Assembly (NCBI GenBank): GCA_900759435.1 | Contig: CAAEVD010000185.1 | Coordinates: 1-12,768 of the forward strand | Direction: 5' to 3' | DNA length: 12,768 bases | Source of the DNA: an uncultured Collinsella sp. | GTDB lineage: Bacteria > Actinomycetota > Coriobacteriia > Coriobacteriales > Coriobacteriaceae | Part shown: piece by piece, positions 6,237 to 12,768 of the stretch | How positions within the stretch are numbered: position 1 is the first letter of the stretch | How the letters are laid out: each line of letters opens with the position of its first letter | Position numbers and translations under genes: made by a program | Notes under the pieces: generated by a model | The model's input: the letters and a program-made list of their open reading frames with translations, nothing else | The model's database searches: none | Told to the model about the DNA's origin: nothing

Positions 6237-8894
6237 TTAGGCGCCGAGCGCGGTCTTGGCGGCCGCGAGGGCATCGGCGATACCGGCGGCGTTCTTGCCA
6301 CCGGCCTGGGCCATGTTGGGACGACCGCCACCGCGACCATCGACCAGGCCCGCGATCTGCTTGATCACGTTGCCGGCGTGGAAACCGGCCTTCACGGCGT
6401 CATCGGAGCCAGCGGCAAGCAGGGCCGGGGTGCCCTTCTCGGTCACGCTGGCAACGACGCAGGCGACAGGGCCGGCGACCTTCTGGTGCACGGTATCCCA
6501 AACGTTACGCAGGTCTGCGGCCTCGAGTCCCTGAAGCTCAGCGACAACGAGCTTATAGCCGTCAAGCTCGACGGCGTCCTCGATGGCGCTGGAGATGGCG
6601 TCGGAGGAGCCACCGGTGAGCGCCTTCTTGAGCTTGTTGGAAGTCTCGCGCAGCTCGGCCTGCAGGTTCTCCACGCGAGCGGGAACCTCATCCACGCGGC
6701 ACTTGAGCGCAGTAGCAGCGGCGTCAACGAGTGCCAGGCGGTCGGCCATATAGTCGAGGGCACCCTTAGAGGTCACGGCCTCGATACGGCGGACATTGGA
6801 GCCCGTGGAGGACTCGGAAATGATCTTGAACAGGCCGATCTCGGCGGTGTTGGCAGCGTGTGTGCCACCGCAGAGTTCGCGGGAGAACGGCTGGTCCTCA
6901 GCGCCCACGGAGACAACGCGGACGACGTCGCCGTACTTCTCGCCAAACAGGGCGACGGCGCCGGCAGCCTTGGCCTCGTCGATGCCCATGACACGGGTCA
7001 CGACCGGCTTGGAAGCGAAGATCTGCTGGTTGACCAGGTCCTCGACAGCCTTGAGCTGCTCGGAGGACAGGGCCTCGAAGTGTGTAAAGTCAAAGCGCAG
7101 GTGCTCGGGCGTCACCAGCGAGCCGGCCTGGGAGACGTGCTCGCCCAGGACCTGCTTAAGGACAGCGTCGAGCAGGTGCGTGGCGGTGTGGTTGCGGCGC
7201 AGGAAGCCACGGCGCTCGGCGTCGAGCGCGGCGGTCACAGCGGCACCGACGGTCAGCGTGCCCTCGGCAACGTGCGCGACGTGGGCATACAGGCCGTTGT
7301 GGTTCTTGGTATCAGAAACGGTAAGAACAACGCCCTCGGCGGAAAGCTTTCCGGCATCGCCCTGCTGGCCACCCATCTCGGCGTAGAACGGGGTGCGGTC
7401 GAGCACGACCTCGACGTCCTCGCCGGCGGCTGCGGACTCGACGGACTCGCCGTTGCGCACGATGGCGACAACCTTGGCGCCCTCGATCACATCGTTGTCA
7501 TAGCCGTCGAACTCGGTCGCTGCGACCTTGTCGGAAAGCTCGACCCACACATCGTTGAAGCTGCCCCAGGCATCGCCCTTGGCGTTAGCGCGGGCGCGGG
7601 CCTTCTGGTCCTCCATGCAGGCGGTAAAGCCGTCCATGTCGACGTCGTGGCCAGCGGTGCCGGCGATCTCGACGGTCAGGTCGATGGGGAAACCAAAGGT
7701 GTCGTGCAGCTTAAAGGCAACATCGCCCGGAAGCACAGCACCCTCGGCAAGCGCTGCCAGGGCCTCATCCAGGTAGACGCGACCGTTGTCGAGCGTCGTG
7801 GAGAAACGCTCCTCCTCGGAAGCGACGATACCCCTGACGAGCGCGACGTTCTTGAGCAGCTCGGGATAGGCCTCGCCCATCTGAGCGTTAACCTCGTCAA
7901 TGAACTTGGTCAGGAAGGCGCCCTCGATGCCCAGCAGGCGACCGTGGAACACGGCACGGCGGAGCAGACGGCGAAGAACGTACTCGCGGCCCTCGTTACC
8001 GGGCAGGATGCCGTCGGAAATCATAAAGTCGACGGCACGGGAGTGATCGGCGATGATGCGCAGGGAGCGGCTGGCGCCGGAGTAATCGTCGGCGTCATAG
8101 GTCTTGCCGCTGATCTCCTCACCGAGCTTGATGAGGTGCTGCATCAAATCGCCGTCGTAGTTAGCGGTCTTGTGCTGCATGATGGCGGCCATGCGCTCCA
8201 GGCCCATGCCCGTATCGAGGTTGCGGTGCGGCAGCTCCGGCATGGAGCCGTCCTCCTGGCGATCGTACTGGGTAAACACGAGGTTCCAGAACTCAAGGAA
8301 GCGGTCGCAGTCGCAGCCGGGCTTGCAGTCGGGGCTACCGCAACCGACCTCCTCGCCCATGTCAAAGTAAATCTCGGAGCACGGACCGCAGGGGCCGGTG
8401 GGGCCAGCGGCCCAGAAGTTGTCGTCCTCGCCCAGACGCGAGATGTGGTCCTCGGCAACGCCCAGGGAGCGCCACACGTCATGGGTCTCGTCGTCCTCGG
8501 TAAAGACGGTGAAGTACAGGCGGTCGAGCGGCAGCTTGAACTCCTTGGTGGTGAGCTCAAAGGCCCAAGCGCAGGCCTGCTGCTTGGAGACGCCGCCAAA
8601 GGAGAAGTCGCCGAGCATCTCGAAGAAGGACAGGTGACGGCCGTCCTCGCCGATGCAGTCGATGTCGTTGGTGCGGACGCACTTCTGGCAGGAGATCGCG
8701 CCGATCTCCTTCATGGTCTTCTTGCCCTGGTAGTACTCCTTAAACTGGTTCATGCCGGCGTTGGCAAGCAGCAGCGAAGGGTCGTCGGGGACGAGGGACG
8801 AAGAAGGATAGAGCTTAAGACCGCGCTCCTCAAAGAAGTTGAGGAACTTGGAGCGAATCTCGGCCGTAGTCATTGACGGGTAGTCAGCACTCAT
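6237..8894 (-). CDS. alaS: Alanyl-tRNA synthetase
   Basis: This enzyme charges tRNA-Ala and edits mischarged Ser/Gly-tRNA-Ala. The 885-aa product is normal in length and complete. The class II catalytic domain (about 8-250) includes FFEERGLKLYPSSSLVPDDPSLL and GPTGPCGPCSEIYFD (164-178), with an insert rich in Cys (GCGSPDCKPGCDC) that is common in Gram-positive AlaRS. The tRNA recognition domain follows (about 255-460). The editing domain contains the zinc motif HTATH (H569, H573) and CGGTH (C675, H679). The C-Ala domain with a glycine-rich GRGGGRPNMAQAGG segment closes the protein. The ATG at 8894 is chosen because GAGGAG lies nine bases upstream; the in-frame ATG at 8873 has no ribosome site, and extending further upstream would run through the promoter. 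A promoter (8941-8969) leaves only about 40 leader bases, so there is no T-box. It is the first gene of the unit that leads to aroB. Confidence 0.98.
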   Translation of the reverse strand: MSADYPSMTTAEIRSKFLNFFEERGLKLYPSSSLVPDDPSLLLANAGMNQFKEYYQGKKTMKEIGAISCQKCVRTNDIDCIGEDGRHLSFFEMLGDFSFGGVSKQQACAWAFELTTKEFKLPLDRLYFTVFTEDDETHDVWRSLGVAEDHISRLGEDDNFWAAGPTGPCGPCSEIYFDMGEEVGCGSPDCKPGCDCDRFLEFWNLVFTQYDRQEDGSMPELPHRNLDTGMGLERMAAIMQHKTANYDGDLMQHLIKLGEEISGKTYDADDYSGASRSLRIIADHSRAVDFMISDGILPGNEGREYVLRRLLRRAVFHGRLLGIEGAFLTKFIDEVNAQMGEAYPELLKNVALVRGIVASEEERFSTTLDNGRVYLDEALAALAEGAVLPGDVAFKLHDTFGFPIDLTVEIAGTAGHDVDMDGFTACMEDQKARARANAKGDAWGSFNDVWVELSDKVAATEFDGYDNDVIEGAKVVAIVRNGESVESAAAGEDVEVVLDRTPFYAEMGGQQGDAGKLSAEGVVLTVSDTKNHNGLYAHVAHVAEGTLTVGAAVTAALDAERRGFLRRNHTATHLLDAVLKQVLGEHVSQAGSLVTPEHLRFDFTHFEALSSEQLKAVEDLVNQQIFASKPVVTRVMGIDEAKAAGAVALFGEKYGDVVRVVSVGAEDQPFSRELCGGTHAANTAEIGLFKIISESSTGSNVRRIEAVTSKGALDYMADRLALVDAAATALKCRVDEVPARVENLQAELRETSNKLKKALTGGSSDAISSAIEDAVELDGYKLVVAELQGLEAADLRNVWDTVHQKVAGPVACVVASVTEKGTPALLAAGSDDAVKAGFHAGNVIKQIAGLVDGRGGGRPNMAQAGGKNAAGIADALAAAKTALGA

Positions 8895-8940
8895 AGAGGG
8901 AATCTCCTCGGTTTCACATCGAAACAGTTCAAACGTAACG

Positions 8941-8969
8941 ATATTACCATCCCACCGCGCAAGTGCAAA
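8941..8969 (-). promoter_or_regulatory. Candidate promoter of alaS (extended -10)
   Basis: On the minus strand TTTGCA at 8969-8964 is followed after 17 bases by TAATAT at 8946-8941, and the -10 is preceded by TGG, an extended -10 element. The -35 overlaps the U-tract of the upstream terminator. Transcription would begin near 8934, giving a leader of about 40 bases. Confidence 0.55.
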
Positions 8970-8996
8970 AAAGAGGGCCGGCACAATGCCGGCCCT
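8967..8996 (-). terminator. Intrinsic terminator of the sigma factor/AI-2E transporter unit
   Basis: A perfect 10-bp GC-rich stem (minus-strand arms AGGGCCGGCA at 8996-8987 and its partner 8983-8974) encloses a three-base loop. Six U residues (8972-8967) follow one base after the stem. It lies about 50 bases after the transporter stop. This is the clearest terminator in the window and separates the stress-sigma unit from alaS. Confidence 0.92.
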
Positions 8997-9046
8997 TCAG
9001 CGAAATTGCATGTTAGCGCGTATGAATATTAATCCGAATTACCCCG

Positions 9047-10456
9047 CTAGTTGTCATCATCGTCCATGGAGCCGTCGATGCCGGTTTTGGTGTCGTCATC
9101 CGTGTTGGAATCGTCATCCTTAGCGAAGGGGTTCTTGAAGAAGCCCGTCGCATCGGGCTGCAGACCAGAGAGCTTGATCCAGGGATTATCGAGCTCGGGC
9201 TTGGGCATGGCCTTGGCCTCGGGCGCAGTCTCGTTACCGATAAGCTCAGACTCGTAGATGAAGGTGTCGTCGCCGAGCGCGTCGTAGGCGGCGACCGGGT
9301 TGCCATCGGCATCGCGGTACGGCGTGCCCTTAAACACGGCGCCGTCATAGGCCACAAGCTGGCGGCCGGTCTCATTCTCGAAGTAGTACACGAAGATACC
9401 CTTGAGGGCCGCACAAAGCGGGATGGCGATGACCATGCCGATGGGGCCCATAAGCGCCGAACCGATAACGAGGGCCGTCAGGCTCATAACGGGATGCACC
9501 TGCACCGAACTCTGCATAACCTTAGGCGAAATGACGTTGTCGGTGACATTTTGCGCCACCATGGTCACGACAAGCGTCCACAACGCCAACATGGGGCTGA
9601 ACATGAAACCGAGCACCGTGGCGATTGCTGCGCTCACCCAGGGACCGACGACCGGAACCAAATGCATGATGCCGGTAAAGATAGCCATGAGCGCCGCATA
9701 CGGATGGCCGATGATCATAAAACCGATAAAGGCGAGGAAACCACCGCAGATGGACGTCACGACCATACCGCGCATGTAGCCGCCGACAGAGCGAGAAAGG
9801 ATGGCGACCATAAAGCGGTACGAGGTCTCCTTCTCCTGACCGATGATGGTGCAAATCTCGTGGTGCATGCGAGGGTAGTCGCAGGCCATCCAGTAGGCAA
9901 GCACCAGGCCAAGGAAGATAACGAACAGCTGCGAGGCCGTATTGGTGATGAGTGGGAACACACCACGACCAAGCTCGGCGGCAATCTGAGACACATACCT
10001 CGATGCCACGGCAACCAGCGACGAAAGATTATCGTCCAAATACTCCTTGAGCGGCGTGTTGTTGAGCGTCTTGGCATGCGAGATCATCTCGTTGAGATCG
10101 CCACCTGCAACACGAAGCTGCTCGGGCAGGCGGCTCAGGACTTCCATGATCTGACCAAAGAGAATCGGCGACAAGATACAAACGACACCGACGAGCACGG
10201 CAACAACAACAATAAGCGCGATAAGCGAACCGATGCCGCGATTCACGCCATGGTGCTCGAGCCAGTTGGTGATCGGGGACATCACAAAAGCAATGATGGA
10301 GCCGACGGCAAGAAACTCAATAACCGGCGCCAGGATGCCCATAAGGTTAAAGATGACAGCGGCGATGACAATGCAGCCGACAACAGCCCAAATGCGCAGC
10401 GTCAGAATGCGGGTGTCGCGCAGCACGCGATCGGTTTGTTGGGGGTGCTCACTCAT
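9047..10456 (-). CDS. AI-2E/PerM family membrane transporter with an acidic C-terminal tail
   Basis: This 469-aa polytopic membrane protein belongs to the AI-2E (UPF0118, PerM/TqsA/YdiK) family. The core (about 20-360) has the family layout: N-terminal membrane helices (about 22-45, 46-62, 75-100), a soluble loop (about 100-170), a helix near 175-190, then a C-terminal membrane bundle. The bundle contains LVPVVGPWVSA (266-276), the N-x-I-x-P-K type motif in DNVISPKVMQ (306-315) and HPVMSLTALVIG. Some relatives export autoinducer-2 and others act as sodium/proton antiporters, so the substrate is unknown. The last 109 residues are a hydrophilic extension ending in three aspartate runs (447-449, 453-455, 465-468). 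The ATG at 10456 overlaps the sigma factor stop as ATGA, and its nearest GGAG is 13 bases away, so it is probably translated by coupling. Co-transcription with a stress sigma factor suggests a role in ion or osmotic stress; this is inference. Confidence 0.88.
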   Translation of the reverse strand: MSEHPQQTDRVLRDTRILTLRIWAVVGCIVIAAVIFNLMGILAPVIEFLAVGSIIAFVMSPITNWLEHHGVNRGIGSLIALIVVVAVLVGVVCILSPILFGQIMEVLSRLPEQLRVAGGDLNEMISHAKTLNNTPLKEYLDDNLSSLVAVASRYVSQIAAELGRGVFPLITNTASQLFVIFLGLVLAYWMACDYPRMHHEICTIIGQEKETSYRFMVAILSRSVGGYMRGMVVTSICGGFLAFIGFMIIGHPYAALMAIFTGIMHLVPVVGPWVSAAIATVLGFMFSPMLALWTLVVTMVAQNVTDNVISPKVMQSSVQVHPVMSLTALVIGSALMGPIGMVIAIPLCAALKGIFVYYFENETGRQLVAYDGAVFKGTPYRDADGNPVAAYDALGDDTFIYESELIGNETAPEAKAMPKPELDNPWIKLSGLQPDATGFFKNPFAKDDDSNTDDDTKTGIDGSMDDDDN

Positions 10457-11244
10457 GAACGAATCATCACTCCGTCGGGGTCGATCTTGTCCTGAATCTT
10501 CTTAAGCGTGCGGCGCAGCAGACGCGAAACCTGCACCTGAGAAATACCCAGCTTCTTGGCGATCTCGATCTGTGTCATGCCCTTCACAAAGCGCAGCTCG
10601 ATCACCTCGCGCTCGCGCGGCGAGAAATCACGGATGGCTTCCTCGATCACTAGGCGGTCATCGGTAAAGTCGAGCTCGTTGTCGTCGTCGGCGTAACGGT
10701 CGAGAATCGAGGGGGCATCGTCGGAATCGGACGCACCAGGAGCCTCGATGGGCACCGAGGTATAGGCCGAAGACGATTCCATAGCCTCGAGGACCTCATC
10801 GACCGTCACATCTAGATACTCAGCGATCTCCTCAACCTTGGGCGAACGCTGCAGCTCGTTGGTAAGTTTGTCAGTAGCTTGGTTGACCTTGGCCGAGAGC
10901 TCCTGCAGGCGACGCGGTACGCGCACGCTCCAGCCCTTGTCGCGGAAATGGCGTTTGATCTCGCCCAGGATAGTGGGTGTTGCAAACGTTGTGAACTCGA
11001 GCCCGCGCTCAGGGTCAAAGCGGTCGATAGCCTTGAGCAAACCCAGATAGCCGACCTGCATGAGGTCGTCGAGCGGCTCGCCGCGATTCTTAAATTTGTT
11101 GGCAAGAAACCTTACCAGGTTCATATGGGACATGACGAGCTGCTCGCGGGCGTCCGGATCACCGGTCTCCTTGTAGCGACGAAACAGCTCGCGGGTTTTC
11201 TCCTTGTCCCAAGCGGTCTTGCCGCTCCGGGAACGTTCGGTCAT
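10453..11244 (-). CDS. SigB/SigF/SigG-family RNA polymerase sigma factor
   Basis: This is a group 3 sigma-70 family factor of 263 aa, typical for SigB/SigF. Region 1.1 is absent. Region 2 (about 20-105) holds DLMQVGYLGLLKAIDRFDPERG and TFATPTILGEIKRHFRDKGW, the -10 recognition and melting helices. VRVPRRLQEL (108-115) begins region 3 (to about 165). An acidic linker with DSDDAPSILDRYADDDNELD leads to region 4 (about 200-252), with the helix-turn-helix MTQIEIAKKLGISQVQVSRLLRRTLKKI that contacts the -35 element. Such factors direct general stress or sporulation genes; this organism group is not known to sporulate, so a stress role is more likely. The ATG at 11244 follows the stop of the RsbW-like gene by one base, the classic rsbW-sigB arrangement. 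Its activity is presumably controlled by that neighbour. Whether it is SigB-like or SigF-like cannot be decided by eye. Confidence 0.95.
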   Translation of the reverse strand: MTERSRSGKTAWDKEKTRELFRRYKETGDPDAREQLVMSHMNLVRFLANKFKNRGEPLDDLMQVGYLGLLKAIDRFDPERGLEFTTFATPTILGEIKRHFRDKGWSVRVPRRLQELSAKVNQATDKLTNELQRSPKVEEIAEYLDVTVDEVLEAMESSSAYTSVPIEAPGASDSDDAPSILDRYADDDNELDFTDDRLVIEEAIRDFSPREREVIELRFVKGMTQIEIAKKLGISQVQVSRLLRRTLKKIQDKIDPDGVMIRS

Positions 11245-11245
11245 T

Positions 11246-11623
11246 TTAAATATCCGCCTTGAGGTCGAGGGAAAGCGTCAGGGGCGCCGCAGTCTTTTCG
11301 TAGGAGTCGCACACGCTCGCGAGGATGAGCTCGGCATACACCGCAGCCTGGTCGTCTTCATCGACCGTAGCCTGATCGCCAAAGGTAATAGTCATGCCAA
11401 CGTGGGTCTCATCGACATCGAATTTGATGGTGATGTCATCGCAGTCGACCGCGGTACAACCAAAGATGAAAGCCTCCTCGGCAGCCATGCGGATGTCCTC
11501 GATGCGATCGACAGACATGGAACACAGGGCACCAACGTTGGCTGCCGTCATGCGCACAAGGCGAGCGAGACGCGGGTCGCCGGCAACGGTCAGCGTGATG
11601 GGGCAGGTTGCTTCGCTACTCAT
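11246..11623 (-). CDS. Small RsbW-like protein, putative anti-sigma factor with degenerate ATP site
   Basis: This 125-aa protein precedes the sigma factor in the position of rsbW. Its outline fits the RsbW/SpoIIAB subgroup of GHKL ATPases: an initial strand, a long helix (about 17-34), a helix with SVDRIEDIRMAAEEAF (37-52), then ITIKFDV and MTITF strands and a C-terminal helix AVYAELILASVCDSYE (94-109) like the end of RsbW. However, the N-box asparagine expected after E-A-x-x is F54 (EEAFIFG), the D-x-G-x-G box is not present after MTITF, and the glycines of the last box are missing. It may bind the sigma factor without kinase activity, or use a different switch. The ATG at 11623 has GAGGAG upstream and overlaps the DUF948 gene end by eight bases. 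Membership rests on weak similarity plus gene order, so function is inferred. Confidence 0.6.
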   Translation of the reverse strand: MSSEATCPITLTVAGDPRLARLVRMTAANVGALCSMSVDRIEDIRMAAEEAFIFGCTAVDCDDITIKFDVDETHVGMTITFGDQATVDEDDQAAVYAELILASVCDSYEKTAAPLTLSLDLKADI

Positions 11624-12203
11624 CGCAGGACTCCTCAGAGGTCTCGGAGGGTGTATAGGTGTAATACTGAGCCGGCTTGGCTACAGACTTCTGGCCATCA
11701 TCGTCGCCCGCGGCGGCCTCGTCCTCGCCAATTAGGACGCGCTCGGTAGGCCGCTCTGCCTCCGCAGCAGCAGCGGCGAGCTTGCGCTCGGTGTCAGCTG
11801 CAGGAGACTTCACCTTATTGAAGAGCTTCTGCACAGCACCGGCGGCGGAGTCGGTCACGCTCGACACAGCATTGCTGGCCTCGGCCATGCTGCCCGTAAC
11901 CTCGGAAATGTCGCGAACCACGGCTTCGACCTCTACGAGATTGGAGGTAAGGGCATCAACTGCCGTCTTGCTCGACTTAAGCAGCGGCTCCATCTGGGCA
12001 AGCGCCGGCGTAAGCTCATCGACAGCGCCATCGAGCTTTGCCACCACAGGCTGAGCCTCGGCGATGGTGTTGTTGAGGTCGTTCACGGTCTTATCGAGCG
12101 AGTCGACAACATTGCGGGTCTTGCGCAGGGTAAGCGCGAGCTCAGCGATGGCCCACACGCCGGCAACGGCGAGCAGCAGCAGGGCGATTTGAATGGGACT
12201 CAT
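11616..12203 (-). CDS. DUF948/YtxG-like membrane-anchored coiled-coil protein
   Basis: This is a 195-aa protein with an N-terminal hydrophobic helix (about 5-26, IQIALLLLAVAGVWAIAELAL) and no signal peptidase site, so it is probably a single-pass anchor. Residues 27-130 form a long amphipathic helical region with heptad-like spacing of L, V and I (DSLDKTVNDLNNTIAEAQ, KLDGAVDELTPALAQMEP), typical of DUF948 proteins such as B. subtilis YtxG. The last 60 residues are acidic, low-complexity and probably disordered (AAAAAEAE, AAAGDDDG, and YYTYTPSETSEES). In Bacillus the ytxGH genes belong to the SigB general stress regulon, which fits the sigma factor two genes downstream. The ATG at 12203 has GGGAGG five bases upstream. 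It is the first gene of the unit after a 100-base gap. Its molecular role is unknown. Confidence 0.8.
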   Translation of the reverse strand: MSPIQIALLLLAVAGVWAIAELALTLRKTRNVVDSLDKTVNDLNNTIAEAQPVVAKLDGAVDELTPALAQMEPLLKSSKTAVDALTSNLVEVEAVVRDISEVTGSMAEASNAVSSVTDSAAGAVQKLFNKVKSPAADTERKLAAAAAEAERPTERVLIGEDEAAAGDDDGQKSVAKPAQYYTYTPSETSEESCDE

Positions 12204-12241
12204 ACAAGCCTCCCGGAAGAATCGAAATACAGACGCTTTTC

Positions 12242-12272
12242 ATGGTACCCCAAAGGGGACCGAACATGCCAA
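12242..12272 (-). promoter_or_regulatory. Weak candidate promoter and inverted repeat before the DUF948-sigma unit
   Basis: The 100 bases between rarA and the DUF948 gene hold no ORF or terminator with a U-tract. Minus-strand TTGGCA (12272-12267) and TACCAT (12247-12242) are 19 bases apart, a poor spacing. Within the spacer is an inverted repeat, GGTACCCC-AAA-GGGGACC (12244-12261), which could be an operator. A GGGTA sequence recalling SigB-type -10 elements is also there, but the matching GTTT element at the right distance is not seen. Confidence 0.25.
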
Positions 12273-12303
12273 GAGCAGCAACGTGGGACAAAATTATCAG
12301 CAG

Positions 12304-12768
12304 CTACTTCGGTGCATTCCCGCTACGGTCGCGCTCGCTTTGCTCTACACGCCACTCTTCCCAACCGCGACCCGCAGGCTGCCAAAACGCACCGCGCTCC
12401 AGCCCCTCGGGCAAATAGCGCTGATCGACCCAGCCTTCGGGATAATCATGCGGATACTTATACACACCGTATTCGTCGCTGCCCGGGCGATGACGATCGC
12501 GCAGATAACTAGGCACCTCGCGAAGCCCACTAGAATGGATGTCGGCCAGCGCCGCATCGATCGAAGCCTCACACGCGTTGGATTTTGGCGCCAAACACAC
12601 ATAGAGTGCAGCCTGAGCCAGGTTAATGCGGCACTCGGGATAGCCAATGACCTCGGCAGACTTAAACGCGGCATGTGCCACCAAAAGCGCCTGCGGGTCG
12701 GCGTTGCCGACGTCCTCAGAAGCCTGAATCATAATGCGGCGAGCGATAAACTTTGGATCCTCCCCCGC
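12304..12768 (-). CDS. rarA: RarA/MgsA-family recombination factor, C-terminal part
   Basis: Only the last 154 residues are in the window; the AAA+ ATPase domain lies beyond the right edge. The visible part starts with GEDPKFIARRIMIQASEDVG, then NADPQALLVAHAAF, GYPECRINLAQAALYVCLAPKSN and YKYPHDYPEGWVDQRYLPEGL, all characteristic of the MgsA C-terminal and tetramerisation domain of RarA (WRNIP1/Mgs1 family). These proteins act at stalled replication forks in the cytoplasm. The frame is open from the edge to the TAG at 12306-12304 and ends RSGNAPK, a normal end position after the YLP block. No terminator with a U-tract follows, so read-through into the DUF948-sigma unit is possible. Confidence 0.93.
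   Translation of the reverse strand, partial: AGEDPKFIARRIMIQASEDVGNADPQALLVAHAAFKSAEVIGYPECRINLAQAALYVCLAPKSNACEASIDAALADIHSSGLREVPSYLRDRHRPGSDEYGVYKYPHDYPEGWVDQRYLPEGLERGAFWQPAGRGWEEWRVEQSERDRSGNAPK

Noticed and set aside
6144..8876. Plus-strand open frame of 910 codons opposite alaS
   Set aside because: It mirrors a real, strongly conserved gene in GC-rich DNA. Its composition (Gly, Val, Leu, Asp-rich, no domain pattern) and lack of a ribosome site mark it as an antisense shadow.
8895..9046. T-box riboswitch upstream of alaS
   Set aside because: The region contains a terminator belonging to the upstream gene and a promoter; no specifier loop or T-box consensus was found and the leader is too short.
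9494..10495. Plus-strand open frame opposite the AI-2E transporter
   Set aside because: The highly charged His/Asp/Arg/Asn composition is what antisense reading of a hydrophobic membrane gene gives; no start signal or family pattern is present.
12204..12303. Terminator after rarA formed by the GGTACCCC/GGGGACC hairpin
   Set aside because: The stem is short with a bulge, and no U-tract follows on the minus strand.

Overview
This window looks like a chromosomal core region from a GC-rich, Gram-positive Actinobacterium of the class Coriobacteriia, most likely Collinsella or a close relative. The evidence is the gene content and order (alaS-ruvX-mltG, aroK-aroB-pepP-efp-asp23), the GC-biased codon use with long antisense shadow frames, the strong GGAGG-type ribosome binding sites, and a SigB/SigF-type stress sigma factor. 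The genus is inferred from protein character and was not tested by database search. All thirteen genes lie on the minus strand, so transcription runs from high to low coordinates. No tRNA, rRNA, mobile element, CRISPR array or recombination scar was seen, and no gap between genes exceeds 160 bases.

In transcription order, the right edge holds the C-terminal part of the recombination factor RarA. After a 100-base gap comes a compact four-gene unit with overlapping or abutting ends: a membrane-anchored DUF948/YtxG-like protein, a small degenerate RsbW-like (anti-sigma) protein, a SigB/SigF/SigG-family sigma factor, and an AI-2E/PerM-family membrane transporter. A clear intrinsic terminator closes it. 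This resembles a Bacillus-type general-stress module. However, no RsbV gene lies beside it, and the RsbW-like protein lacks recognisable ATP-binding boxes.

The alaS promoter sits directly behind that terminator. It begins a run of alaS (alanyl-tRNA synthetase), ruvX/yqgF (Holliday junction resolvase-like nuclease), mltG (endolytic murein transglycosylase), yqeG (HAD phosphatase), aroK (shikimate kinase) and an aroB homologue. Most junctions are overlapping or only a few bases apart. The aroB homologue is the most unusual gene here. It is full length and in frame, but it has lost all three zinc ligands and the dinucleotide glycine motif of 3-dehydroquinate synthase, and it has gained a five-cysteine cluster. 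It sits beside an apparently intact shikimate kinase.

A long hairpin terminator follows aroB. Then come pepP (Xaa-Pro aminopeptidase, with its own terminator), efp (elongation factor P, with its own TATAAT promoter) and, running off the left edge, an Asp23/Gls24-family gene. This end of the cluster matches the common aro-pepP-efp-nusB arrangement of Gram-positive bacteria, but aroE, aroC and aroQ are missing.
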